Below, piece by piece: positions 12,476 to 24,941 of a DNA stretch of 64,000 nucleotides. Positions within the stretch are counted from its first letter, which is position 1. Every line of letters begins with the position of its first letter. Under the pieces are notes generated by a model. It was not told where the DNA came from. It saw only the letters and a program-made list of their open reading frames with translations, and searched no databases. The DNA comes from Colocasia esculenta (lineage: Eukaryota > Streptophyta > Magnoliopsida > Alismatales > Araceae). The translations under genes were made by a program, and so were the position numbers. The DNA lies in the NCBI GenBank assembly GCA_014218235.1, contig CM024755.1:100730948-100794947 (forward strand), given 5' to 3'.

Positions 12476-12509
12476 GAGAGCTAACCCACAAGGGAAATGG
12501 GATGTTACA

Positions 12510-15500
12510 CAGGTGTTATAACTGTGATCAGCCGGGACATTTGATTCGCAATTGTCTTTATCCAAGGGAGTATGGATATGGAAGAGGAGTGCAACAGTAG
12601 CAGCAACAGCAACCCCAACAGCCACCAGCAGCACGAGGTAGAGGAGCACCACACTAGCGTGGTAGAGGCCGGGTTTTGGCTATCACCCAGGCACAGGCAG
12701 AGGCTTCTAATCTGATAGAAGGTATATTGCCTATTTATGAATTTTCAGCAAGAGTTTTAATTGATCCGGGTGCTTCACATTCTTTTATTTCTGAGGAATT
12801 TTTGGATAATATGGTGCACCCATTAGAAGAAAAGTTATGTGAGTTAGTTGTAGAAGTTCCTTCAGGTGAGTTTATGCTCACTTCTTGCTATATCGATGAG
12901 GTTCCTATTGAGATTCAAGGGAATCAGTTGCCTGCTAGATTATATGCTTTGCAGTTAAGAGATTATGATATCATTTTGGGTATGGATTGGCTGGAAGCCT
13001 ATGGAGCAATGGTTGATTGCATAAAGAAGAGCGTCAGGTTTTGCCACCCTAATGGAGCAGTATTTAAATTTCAAGGTATGTCGTTCTACACTTCCAAGTT
13101 TATAATTTCAGCACTTAGAGCTAGAAAGTTGTTGAATGAGAATTGTGTAGCTTATCTAGCTTCAGTGAGTTTGGTTGAATCTGGTATGTCAGTAGAAGTA
13201 GTTCCAGTGATCAGGGAACTTGCAGATGTATTTCCAGATGATTTATCAGGTTTAGCTCCACACAGGGAAGTGGAATTGCAGCCAGGATCTATGCCAATTT
13301 CTAAAGCACCGTACAGGATGGCACCAGCAGAACTCAAAGAATTGAAGAAGCAGTTGCAGGAATTGGTAGAAAAAGGCTTTATCAGGCTGAGTCATTCACC
13401 ATGGAGAGCTCCTGTGTTATTTGTAAGAAAGAAAGATGGAAGTTTCAGGATGTGTATTGACTATCGGAAGCTGAATGATGTGACTATCAAGAATAAGTAT
13501 CCACTGCCAAGAATTGATGATTTGTTTGATCAGCTCCAATCAGCTAAGGTGTTTTCCAAGATTGACTTGAGGTCTGAGTATCATCAGTTAAGGATTAAAG
13601 AGGAAGACATTGACAAAACAGCATTCAGGACTAGGTATGGACACTACGAGTTTGTGGTTATGCCATTTGGGCAATGCACCAGCAGCGTTCATGAATTTTA
13701 TGAATAGGATTTTTCATCCATATCTGGATCAGTTTATAGTGGTTTTCATAGATGATATACTGATATATATTCAGCATCAGAGGAGGAGCATGCAGCACAC
13801 CTAAGAATTACTTTGCAGACTTTGCGAGATAATCAGTTGTATGCTAAGTTTAATAAGTGTGAATTTTGGTTGAAGGAAATTCAGTTTCTGGGTCATGTTA
13901 TTTCAGCAGAGGGAGTTGCAGTTGATCCAACCAAAGTTGAGGCAGTTATGAGATGGGAAGTGCCGAAGACAATTATAGAGATTAGAAGTTTAATGGGTCT
14001 AGCAGGTTATTACAGGCATTTCATACAAGATTTTTCTAAAATTGCAGCACCAATGACCAGATTAACCAGGAATGATGTATTATTTGTATAGTCAAGTGAT
14101 TGCCAGAAAAGTTTTATGGAATTGAAGAAAATGCTTACAGTAGTGCCAGTATTAGCATTACCAGTAGGCAGTGGAGGCTTTATGGCATATACAGATGCGT
14201 CTAGAAGAGGGCTTGGAGCAGTGTTAATGCAGTATGGCAAGGTTATAGCTTATGCGTCTAGACAGTTAAAGTCAGCAGAAGAGAACTACCCAACGCATGA
14301 TCTGGAACTAGCAGCAGTTGTTTTTTCTTTGAAGATGTGGAGACATTACCTTTATGGAGAGAGGTTTGAAATTTTCACAGATCATAAGAGTTTGAAATAT
14401 ATTTTCTCTTAGAAAGATTTGAATCTCCGTCAGTGCAGGTGGGTAGAATATTTGAAAGATTATGACTTTAGTTTGGCTTACCATCCGGGTAAAGCAAATG
14501 TTGTAGCAGATGCTTTAAGCAGGAAAGCATATGTGAGTCATATGATGATTAAGGAATGGAAATTGTATGAAGAAATCGTAGAAAATTCATTGTATGTTCC
14601 TAGCAGTCAGCGGCGAGCAGTGCTAGCTAGTAGTGCTATTGAGCCATCCTTGTATTGGCAAATTGTTGAAGCTCAGAGAACAGATGTAAATTTAGCATAA
14701 ATCGTTAAAATGGAAGGTGTCACAGTTGATGATAATTGCATAGTCAGGGTTAGAGGCAGGTTATATGTACCAGCAGAAGTGGAAGTAAAGCAAAGAGTTC
14801 TAGAGGAAGCACATAAATCCAGTTATACCATTCACCCAGGCAGTACTAAAATGTATCAAGATTTGAAAAAGTATTTTTGGTGGCCACATATGAAAAGAGA
14901 AATAGCAGTATTTATTGCAAGGTGTTCAGTTTGTCAGCAGATAAAAGTAGAACATCAGAAGCCAGGAGGTACTTCAACCATTACCAATCCCGTAGTGGAA
15001 GTGGGATGATATTGCTATGGATTTTGTGGCAGGACTACTGAGAACAGCTACAGGGCACAATGGTATATGGGTGTTTGTTGACAGGTTGACCAAGGTCTAG
15101 CAGTAAGTATGTCTTGGACTGTAGACAGATTAGCAAGAATTTATGTTGACAAAATTGTACCATTGCATGATATTCCGAAGACAATTGTTTCTGATAGAGA
15201 TCCAAGATTTACTTCTGGTTTTGGAGAAGTCTACAGAGAGTTGTTGGCACAGAACTAAGGTATAGTTCAGCTTATCACCCACAAACTGATGGTCAAACAG
15301 AAAGAACTATTCAGACAATTGAAGACATGTTATGAGCTTGCTGTTTAGTGTGGGGAGGCAGTTGGGAACACCATCTGGGAATGGTGGAATTTGTCTATAA
15401 TAACAATTATCACACCAGTATTGGAATGGCACCTTATGAAGCCTTGTATGGCAGGCCATGCAGAACACCATTAAACTGGCATGAAGTTGGAGAGAGGCAG

Positions 15501-16045
15501 GTAATGGGTCCTGAATTAATTCAGCAAACTATAGAGATGGTCAGATTTATTAAAGAAAAATTACAGATAGCTCAAAGCTGACAAAAGAGTTATGCAGACA
15601 CCCGACGTAGGCCACTTCAATTTGAAGTTGGAGATTATGTTTTTCTAAGAGTTTCTCCTATTAAAGGTGTTTTGAGGTTCAATAAAAAAGGTAAGTTAAG
15701 TCCGAGATTTGTGGGCCCTTTCCAAGTTTTGGAAAGAATTGGAGAGACAGCATACAAAATTGATTTGCCAGTAGATTTCACATATGCTCATGATGTCTTC
15801 CATGTTTCTATGTTGAGAAAATACATTAAAGATCTGTCACAAGTAGTCAGCTATCAACGTGATGATTTGAAGCCCGACATGTCTATGCCAGAATATCCAG
15901 TGCAGATCGCAGGCCGTACAACACAGTAGCTGAGAAAAAAAGAAATTGAATTGGTAAAGGTCAGATGGGAGAACAGGCAAGGAGGAGAAGATACATGGGA
16001 ATTAGCAGAGGAAATGTTTAAAGTGTATCCTTACCTGTTTGAGTA
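12510..16045 (+). pseudogene. Tekay/Del-type gypsy polyprotein, 5'-truncated
   Basis: The frame opens within gag at the CCHC knuckle CYNCDQPGHLIRNC (12514-12555), then protease VLIDPGASHSF (about 12750-12785), reverse transcriptase with FIDDIL (about 13743-13760), RNase H (YTDASRRGLG, about 14188), integrase with its zinc-binding part (about 14830-14950), the DDE core (MDF near 15016, SDRDPRF near 15193) and a chromodomain-like tail ending YPYLFE. Decay includes a frame change near 13670 and stops at 12598, 12655, 14092, 14411, 14698, 15580 and 15928, mostly TAG or TGA at sites where CAG, CGA or TGG is expected. The N-terminal gag lies beyond the insertion that ends at 12509. Not functional. 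Confidence 0.93.
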
Positions 16046-16154
16046 AGCTTTTAATTCTTTTTAGATGATAGTACATATTGTTGTGTTTATTGCTTTATGT
16101 GTTTAAATTTCATTTTAGATTTCAAGGTCGAAATTTCTTTTTAGATGATAGTAA
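16046..16154 (+). other. 3' leader and decayed polypurine region
   Basis: Between the polyprotein stop and the LTR. TTCAAGGTCGAAATTTCTTT (about 16119-16138) resembles the conserved sequence upstream of Del/Tekay 3' LTRs. The purine run itself has become TTAGATGATAG. The same region in reverse lies at 22407-22450. Confidence 0.65.
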
Positions 16155-16861
16155 TATAACGTCGCGCATTTTTCGGATCCTCGTGGGTCCTCGCTTAGTA
16201 GTTGTGGGGGCCAGTGTGTGGCCAATGATGTGTGTTACAGGTGTTTGCGCAGGTTGTGAGGCTTTGTGGGCCGGTAGGTTGGGCCTAAATCGCTCATTGG
16301 CTCTCTGTCTGTGAACGCGACAGGGCCTGGCATCACGTTCTGAATGCGACGGTCCTGGGGGTCGCGTTCAAGTTGCCGACGCTTGAGGGTCTTCGTATGC
16401 ATGTCTGCCGCGTGTCGTGCGCTGGGCGGACTTGCTGACGTCGGTAGTGGGAAGGCGACAACCACCTACATCGTGTTCTTGTCGTGATGGGAGGGTGCGT
16501 CGCGTTCCCATCTCCGAAGTGTTTTTAGGAAGGTCGGCCAAATAGAGCTCCAGCAAGCTCTGTTCGGCCAGGAGGAGGAGATTTCACGAGTTTCTTGGGC
16601 GATTTGACGATTTTGAGTCGTATTTAGCGTGTTCTCGCCGCAAGGACGTCGCACGAAGTGGGAGAAACACTGGGTGGTTATCATTCTTCACGTTCTTCAG
16701 GAAGGTAGGGAGATTCTGCCTATTTTACATCGTGGATTGCATGTGATGCATGTATAGATTGTTAATTGCGTTAAAAATGATAGATACCATGCTAGGAGAA
16801 TGAATGGAGCATGAAAAATGGGTTTTTACATTGTTTTACATGGTTTGCATGGGAGATCCGA
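16155..16861 (+). mobile_element. 3' LTR of plus-strand gypsy, first part
   Basis: Starts TATAACGTCGCGCATTTTTC, the family start TGTAACRTCGCGC with TG changed to TA. It contains CG-rich motifs at 16316-16505. It is broken at 16861 by the protein-free element; the broken LTR resumes at 27960. The target duplication is TCCGA (16857-16861) against TCCGG (27955-27959). Confidence 0.85.
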
Positions 16862-18087
16862 TGTAACGGCCCTGGATATTTATGCCCAATAAGGCTCCAT
16901 ATCTAGATCCGCCTCTTGCGAACGAACCGAAGTCTCACAAGGGATACCTTACACACGTGTCCAGTAAGAATATAAAATACAACCACAATAGTATAAGACA
17001 CAAGAAAGTACATGTGCTCATATCTACATATAATTAATTTATAACTGTTCCAAAACATTATTACATGTCCAATTAAAAAGTACAACTACCCGGGGCAAAC
17101 CCCGAGAAAGCACAAGCTCACACAACACAACTAACACTATTGCTCGTGGACAAAGTCTGCCACAACTCCTTTGCAAGCCATACTAATGGTAAGCCCTCAA
17201 AAGAACTGTAGGGGAGTGAGCCTCAACAGGTCACTAGCTCAGTAGGGACCACCCAAAAATAACACATAAACTAAAGAGACCTCAACCCCAAAGGGTTTCA
17301 CTGGCAACACCGATAGCCAAATCATATCATGCTCATAACAATACATGATTAACAACAACTAAACATAATCTTATCAACTAATACAAATCTCAGAACGAAT
17401 GAGGAATAGCAGGACTAGTCCAACACTACTAGTCTGCTCAACAACTAATATGCCTAGGCCACAAGCCTCACAGGCAAACTACTACAACAACTAGTCGCCT
17501 AAGCTATAAGCCACATAGGCCAACCGTTGCCTAGGCTATGAGCTTCACAGGCGAACCTCAAACACCTGGGTAAAAGGATTACTAACCAAAAGTTAGTCCA
17601 ACATACCCCAAATCACGATATGACGAAAGCCACACACAAGGTAGCAGGACTGGCTACAACGATGCCAATCCATCACACACTAAAATCATAATCGAAAGTT
17701 TACCCGAGGAAGGGTAGAACACAATGAGTAGTAGGTCTTACCACATGACCTCCACAGAGCACAGCTCCACCATACCACCTAAAAAGACTGGTACACAACG
17801 TACCACGAGAAACACATACCCACAAAGGGTACAGGTACCTACCACCACGAGGTACCACCACAAAGTCTCAGTACAACTGTGCCTCCTACCATGCACACTA
17901 CAATGGGTCAAACCACAACCAACGAGTCACTACACATAAACCACAATCGGTGGCAAAGCACAAGTCGGAAAGGAATGACGCCACCACATGGGAACGAACT
18001 ACTGGTTCATGACGCCAGTATCCAACCCGGACAACATAAGAACTACCTCTCAGTCTTGCAGTCACGGACGAAAGGTCCAACTACCGC

Positions 18088-20602
18088 TGTAACGGCCCCG
18101 GCGCCCGGGTCCCCGGCTCCCACCAAGGATCCAACCGTCGGCACCGCCGCCCACTGGTCCGGAGACCCGGAAGGGCTAACGGATCGGTCTAACGAGATAT
18201 GTGATGGAAAGTAAGTAACGACAAACGTACTAAAGATGTACCAACTAGTGCAAGAAGAAGTCTAACACAACGAGCAAGTCTAGTACAAGTCCCAAAGTAG
18301 TAAAAGTACAAGTGCAGAACGGAAAAGGAATAACACGTCCCTTAGGGGCATACCCCGAGGGTGAAGTACAGAACTAGGGAAAACACTGCCACTAGAGACG
18401 CCGACTACTGCGGGCCCGTCTCCTCGCTACGCCGCGGAGGGAACTGCTGTGAAGTCTCACCTGCAAAACAGGGAGTGAGCTTCACGAAGAGGCCCAGTAG
18501 GGACTACCAATCTCCCACTGGTTCCACAAGCATATATAGACTAGTGCAATAATTAAATAAAGCAGTAAAGTCTAATCTACTAAACAGAGTAAAGTGCGGA
18601 AGCGTGAAAGAACTACACAGTCGTCGGTCTAGGCCACTCGGCGGGACCGGAAAACCTGTGTAAACCAAGGCACCACAAGAACCCAGCTGTAAACACAGAC
18701 AGCGAACTGCCTGGACAAGTACACTAGCTACAGTACACTACTCTAGTCAGCTGGTCAGGTGCGCCAAGCGTCTTACCCTCGACCAACGGTCCGTGTCTGA
18801 CACCTCCCGTCGGAGTGAGACGCGGAACCACTAGTAACCACGACTGTCGTAGTCTGGCCGGACTACGGTCCCACGCCTGACACCTCTAGGTGGTACCGGA
18901 ACCACGTAGAGTGAGGCAGTGAGAACGGACTAGCTGAACTGTGTCGTACGAGTCACACACTACCGGCGTCCCAGTCTCAGCTAAGAGAGCTCCACAAATG
19001 ACCACGTCGCTGTCCCACCGTTTTCCCCTACTGCTACCAAAGTCAACGACTCGAGCAAACCCCGCCGTCTGGAGCAACACCCTCTAACACAGACGCGCGG
19101 GAACCGGGGGTCCCAGGTAATGGTAACAACCTGTCTCGCGGACAAGCCCTCAAGTGCCTAGCACCGGGCGAAAAAAGAGAGACTAGCAGTAGCACTGTAC
19201 TAGGAAACAGCACAGGTGCCGAGAAAACCGAGTCACAGCGGAAGCAAGACGCTGAGCAGGTTGCCAAGTCCCTTCTCTGACTGAGAAGGCGACAGGCCTG
19301 GTGTCGCCTTCAGGAAGGCGACACCTAAGCCGGCGCAACCCTACTGATCTGGTTGCGACATAGGCTATGTCGCAACCAGGTCAGTGCTCCAGAACAGACC
19401 CTGGAACCGAAACGAGGAAAAGCAGAAAGAAGGTGACAGCTCCCATGTCGCCACCAAGAAGGCGACATAGGTGTTGTCGCCTTCAGGAGTTCCTGAAGGC
19501 GACGCATCGATGTGTCGCCACCTGGGTGGCGACACCAAAGGTGTCGCCTTCACAGTGCACAACACACCGAGGCTCCCTTCTTCAGGGCCTCAACCACGCC
19601 ACAAACACATCCGTGGGGAGGGGATCATGTAGGCAATTAAGCATGGTTCTAAAGAGCTCAAACCACCCTCTAGAAACCCCAACAAGCATGCACAATAATC
19701 TACACTCACATGCATCTCACTCAACATGGAGAACCCTCAAATCCCAAGCAAACCATTGCATGCAAGAGAAACACACCAACCACCACAATCACACAAAGCA
19801 TATCAACCTCCTAGCATGGTAGATCTAGGCTTGGAAGGGGGTGAGGATCCTAGCAAGTGGATCTAGGGGGAAGGTTTGGGTTCCCTACCTCGAGATGAAG
19901 ATCCAACCTCAAGGGCCCTTCTCGTAGGCTAGCAACCCTCCACCTCCGAGCTCCGGCGATCCACGAACCTCCTCCCACGAGTCGGGTAACTCCTCTCCCT
20001 TGAAGAACATCCATGCATGCCAAGAGAGAGATGAAGAACAGTGAGAGGGGAAACAAGCAAGGGGGAACACTCAAGAGCAACGAAACACATCAACCTACCT
20101 TGAAAGATGGCCAAACAACCTCCTCCCAAGCCTCCACGGAGCTCCCAAGCTTCAGTTCGCCGGAGGAGAAGGTTTTCTCCAAGCAAGGGACGAACTGAGG
20201 CTTATGCTCACGGCTTGGGCACTTAACCCTTTGAAACTGAGAAGGCGACATGGGCCCCGTCGCCTTCAGTAAACCTGAAGGCGACATAAGACATGTCGCT
20301 TTCCCCTGCTCAACGGTCAAGTCAGCCTGCGACATCGCCACGTGTCAGCCATGCAGGCCTGACACCAGAAGGCGACATAGGACCTGTCGCCTCCTTACTG
20401 CCAAATGCTGACACCTGTCACTTCTCTTCAAGCAGAAAACGACAAAGTGCATGCGGCTGGCAGCACAGACAGAAGGCGACATAGGGCCTGTCGCCTTCCC
20501 AACTGGAAGGAGACAAGCCTCATGTCATCTTCAGAAGGCGACATACCCTATGTCGCCACCCTTGATGGAGGGCGACTGGTCAGGGTAACATGGGATGTTA
20601 CA
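18088..20602 (-). mobile_element. Gypsy solo LTR, 2515 bp
   Basis: Minus strand from TGTAACATCCCATG (20602) to GGGGCCGTTACA (18088), with a perfect duplication ACCGC (18083-18087 and 20603-20607). The sister LTR is uninterrupted at the equivalent point (about 26150), which supplies the empty site. It is the same family as the LTR at 6274-12509. No coding region. 19268-20560 is packed with inverted GGCGAC/GTCGCC motifs. Confidence 0.95.
19268..20560. repeat. Dense array of GAAGGCGACA/TGTCGCCTTC hairpins
   Basis: Many inverted pairs with arms of 9-15 bp. Examples: 19349-19379 (two perfect 15-bp arms, one-base centre, CTGGTTGCGACATAG and its complement); 19476-19503 (13-bp arms, two-base centre); 19513-19534 (10-bp arms); GAAGGCGAC...GTCGCCTTC around 20244-20270; and GAAGGCGACA with TGTCGCCTTC around 20472-20498. 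Loop contents differ while the arms are kept. Outside these pairs the sequence is ordinary. Confidence 0.85.
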
Positions 20603-21544
20603 ACCGCTCCACAAGCACAAGCCAAAGAACAGTGGAGACCAACCAACACCACACTTACAGACCACACGGCTGCAGGTCCATGCCTAGCACCTTTAGGGAC
20701 TCTGGCATAAGCTCCCTAAAGCGAGGCACTGAGAAACAAGACAAGCTGGGGACCAGTGTCGACTACTGGTGTCCGTACCCCCAACCACGAGTGCGCTACA
20801 AGCGACCGCACACCCACAAACACAAGTCACTGCCATCTGTCATCTTTCCCTCAGCCGGATGTACAACTCAAACACAGGAGTGAGGGTGTCCAGGACAGAT
20901 GACATAGACCTCGACGGTACACACAATACCGGGACAAACCCCGAGCACTAATGTGCCTGGCTCACACAGAACCTGGGGTACCCGACTAGAGAGGTATTCC
21001 AGAATAGGCGCTGGACCACCACACTCAGCAATGCACAAACCACAATACCTACACATATTATCTTTATTACAAACCACGGTACACATGTGAGGAATAGCTT
21101 GTCCTGGTCACTCTGTGACCCACAAGCTAGCCTACACAAACACATACATAATTTACATTAAATAATAATAACTTGGCCTGTCATTGATCACGAGGTGACC
21201 TCCATTGCTGCATTAAACTCATTACACAATTACTACTTAATAATCGTACTCACACTTTACCAGTTAAACCATCTTAAATAAATAATCTATAATAAACATT
21301 AAAGGACCAAGGCAAGGTTCACACCGGAACCTCACTTCCCAGTCACCACCAATCAACCATATATATACGCTCAAACCATACAAACCATTTGTCAACCACA
21401 TAAACAACACGTCCACCACATGGACGACACGCTCAATGAGCACTACAGGTGCCAATGCACCACTCACACCAACCATGCATATAAGACATTGATAGTCGAA
21501 TAATCGTACCGTCTAAAACATGCACAACAAGACCTCTCGGCTGA

Positions 21545-22260
21545 GGTCGCGACGTGGGGTAATGTCGCCTTCAAAATGCGACACCCCGATATGTCGCGTT
21601 CAAGATCTTGAACACGTCGGGTCAGCCTATCGCGTTCAGAACGCGACAAGGGGCTCCATCGCCTTCACAGGCAGGAACCCTAATCCGGGATGCTCTCCCT
21701 GGATCACCCCCACAAGCCATACAAACCATGCTTAATTCTCATTTTTCATGCTTTAATGATTGCCCTAGCATGATATCTATTGTTTATAAAGCGATAAACA
21801 GTCCAAACATGCATCATACGCGATCCACGCAATGAAACCAGGTGGGATCTCCCTACCTTCGCAAAGAACATGCAAACCAACCACGGCACGGCGTCTCCCC
21901 CGCTCCATGCGACATCCTCGCGGCGAGAGCGTGCTGAAAACCACTCTGAAACGCTGAATGGCCCGAAAATCCGCCGCAGCAGCCTCCCCTGGCCGAGCAG
22001 AGCTTGCTGAGCTCTGTTCGGCCTACCTTGCTTAAAAACACATCGCAGTTGGGAATGCGACGTAGCCCTCCGTCGCGACCTGAATGTGACATCCTAGGCC
22101 GTCGCCTTCCCAAAGCTGTCGTCAGCAAGTCGCCCAATGCACGACACGCGGCGCACATGTAGACGAGGACCGCATCTCAGTCGGCAAGCAGAACACGACC
22201 ACCAGAGCCGCCGCGTTCAGAACGCGACGCACACCCCTATCGCGTTCACAGGCAGAAAAC
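21545..22260. repeat. CG-rich inverted-motif cluster in protein-free element LTR
   Basis: Inverted GCGAC/GTCGC pairs such as ATGCGACA...TGTCGCGTTC near 21577-21602 and GTTCAGAACGCGAC near 22214-22228. The homologous cluster in the other LTR of the same element lies at 27110-27800 and keeps the pairing pattern with many base changes. Confidence 0.75.
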
Positions 22261-22406
22261 TTGTGAGCGCTTGGGGCCAAATCTGTCGGCCCACAAAGCC
22301 TCACAACCGGCGAAAACACCTGAAACACAGACTAATGGGCCACACATTGGCCATCAAACCTACTAAGCAAGGATCCGCGAAGATCCGAAAAACGCGCGAC
22401 GTTACA

Positions 22407-24941
22407 TTATTATCACCTAAAAAGGAATGCCATCCTCGACATTCAAAACAAAGCACAGTAAACTGGATTATCACCTAAGAAGAAAATAAACCATATATAG
22501 AACAAGTAGGATACACTTCCTATGCATTTGCCTTTAAAACCATTCGTGCTGACTAATTTATCTGCTCATTTCCTCGCTTGTTCTGTTTTGTTTCTTATCA
22601 AAAATCACACTACCATAACTGAATTTCCTGCCTCTCTATACCATTCTGTCCATACTATCTATATTCCTTTCTGGCCAAAATACCACTGTCTTTTCTACCT
22701 AACTGTGCAAAATTCTCAAATTTTCCTTTAAACACTCAATCTCGGATAACCTGTGAATATTCAACCTCCCATGCTTCTACTGCACCACTCTGATCACACT
22801 GAATACCTGACAAAATTTTCCATAAATTCTGCTCCCAATAATATTCACAATTGCTTTGCACTTTCATTATTACTCTGACTCTAGTTGGATTCAATACTAA
22901 CTTTTCTCGCTTCTCAAATCACTTTACTCAATCAATCAATGTTGAAAGAAAATATCAAAAAATTTTGGACAGCTTTCTCTAATACTTCAATTCTGATTGT
23001 GCCACATGCTTTAATTCTGAATCCTGCTATACCACTACTGACATACCTTGCTCTTTACATTCCTTTCTTACTTAAATAACATTCTCTGACTGATCCAATC
23101 AATCTATTACTTAATCCTTCAAAATATCTGCTCTCATTGCTGTGATACTGCATTCTCTTATCGGAAAAATTAAACTACTCAACTAATTATGCACATATTC
23201 TATCTTCAATTTTATTAAACTCCCTCTCAATCAGGTGCCATCTGATCTTAAGTTGTTCACTACTTAAGTGATCACATCCTTTCCTTTTATACTTAACAAT
23301 TTCAAATTTCCATTCATCTACCATACTCTGACTTGCACACTATTCTATAACTGTTCTACCTTTTATTCTTACATCAAACTCTAGAATATTTTCTCGAGAG
23401 AATACCCATGCTCAATCTAAACCACTTTCTATGTGTTGTCATGCAAACTCTTGCTGAATCTTTCTCAAACCTTTTAATTATATTCGTTTCATAATCCGAT
23501 GCACACCTTCTTTCCTTAATCAATAACCTGCCAACTGCATCAATCACAATATCATTCCTACAAAACATTTCTCTTAATTATTCTGTTGTTCGACTTATCC
23601 CACTTTACCCTTTACACTGCAATTCTTACTACCATACAACTGCCAAGGCCATGACCTGAAACTGATCTCTTTAAATACTATAATCTGCTCTGTCTGATTT
23701 CTTTATTCCATTTTTCTGCTCTATTCTCAAATGTTGAAACCATTACTGCTACATCATACTTACCGTGATCCTTTTCATTCAAACCTTCACTTTAATTCCT
23801 CTCATCATCTGCCTTGCTATTCTGCTTACCTGATACTTCTCAACTGCTTCTCATCTAATCCATTTCTTTCTATTTTGTCCCACATAACTCTACCTTATTC
23901 TAAACATTCTTAATCTTAACCTCAATCTTTATCACTGTATTCTTTAACAAACCATTCTGTGCAATCCTACAAACTGCATCTTTCTTATGAAATTTCAGAA
24001 AAATCTAATTGTACACTGATCTTCCTTTACTCTCTCTTTACTTAAATGATCACCTCAATATCTTCTTACATGAATTTCTTATTTTAAATTCCCATTATTA
24101 TCATTATTTACAAGAATCACAACAGCACTATTTCCAAGCTCTTTACTGTACTCTTTGTTGTACTCATCTTTAATCACCAAATACACTTATCCTTATATAA
24201 CTGCCACAAATCCTTGCTCCTCTATTTACCAGTACCTCATCTAAAACTAATCTGCCTCTCTCAATTATTCCAAACTTCCTATAACACTAGTGACATTATT
24301 ACCAAGGCTGTTTCGTTAATACTTACTAACACAAATGTTAAACACCACAATACCTCTACCAAGGTCCTCAACCGCAACTCTTAACACATACTATTCCTCA
24401 CTACTAACATTGCTCCTACAGTTGTTCCATCACACTAACACTTTATACATGTCTCTGTCAACTCTATACCTTGTCAACTCTGTACCTTGCTAACACGTAT
24501 CAGACATATCCTTCTTAGAACACTACTCTACCTTTCCTGATTATCATAGCCAAATTCACTAATCTCTTTTCAGTTTCTATAACTGAAAACCTTTAAACAA
24601 CCACACTTGAACTGCCACTGGCACACTAATGTAACCACTCAACTTATACCACTAACCTCACCATTTCTCTGCCATTGCTAACAACTGCCAAGTGTGCAAA
24701 CAATCATACACATTGCACAAATTGAGTTTCTTTTAACCATATCTTCTCTCAGCCACTACCAGTAACTACCACACTTATAAAAACAAACACACAATTCACA
24801 TAACAAAACTCACGTGGAAACCACTTTAAATCACATAAAATCGCAGACTTACTACCAACAGTGGACATTAAACCATGTGTTGGGACATTGTAATCTCAAT
24901 ATCTTTTTATATTCTAACTGAACCATTACTCTGATACCAAC
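22407..24941 (-). mobile_element. Non-coding internal region of protein-free element
   Basis: 2.5 kb between the two LTRs. Read on the minus strand it is AG-rich with many stops in every frame, and no protease, reverse transcriptase or zinc-knuckle motif is seen. It is homologous to 31041-33200, including the first 100 bases after the primer-binding site and a GATCAGAGTG stretch near 22780. It is thus a family-specific internal sequence rather than random filler. Confidence 0.8.
24929..24939 (-). promoter_or_regulatory. Primer-binding site, protein-free element
   Basis: TGGTATCAGAG on the minus strand, two bases from the LTR end. It matches the initiator-methionine tRNA type and shows that the element keeps cis signals for reverse transcription without coding for proteins. 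Confidence 0.9.

Larger units (their letters stand above)
6274..12509 (-). mobile_element. 5' LTR of minus-strand gypsy element (interrupted)
   Basis: Reads TGTAACATCCC at 12509 to GGGCCGTTACA at 6274 on the minus strand, followed by the primer-binding site. Without the nested solo LTR at 6871-10488 and its 5-bp target duplication, the LTR is about 2.6 kb. It belongs to the same family as the solo LTR at 18088-20602: shared start, shared end, and a shared CGGAAGCGTGAAA stretch. The 12509/12510 junction falls inside a zinc-knuckle coding region of a plus-strand element. CG-rich hairpins lie at 11084-11400 and 12140-12475. Confidence 0.9.
16862..22406 (-). mobile_element. 3' LTR of protein-free element (interrupted)
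   Basis: Minus strand: TGTAACGTCGCGCGTTTTTC at 22406, ending ATCCAGGGCCGTTACA at 16862. It aligns by eye along its whole length with the LTR at 24942-27954, except for the solo LTR at 18088-20602. CG-rich motifs lie at 21545-22260. Confidence 0.92.
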
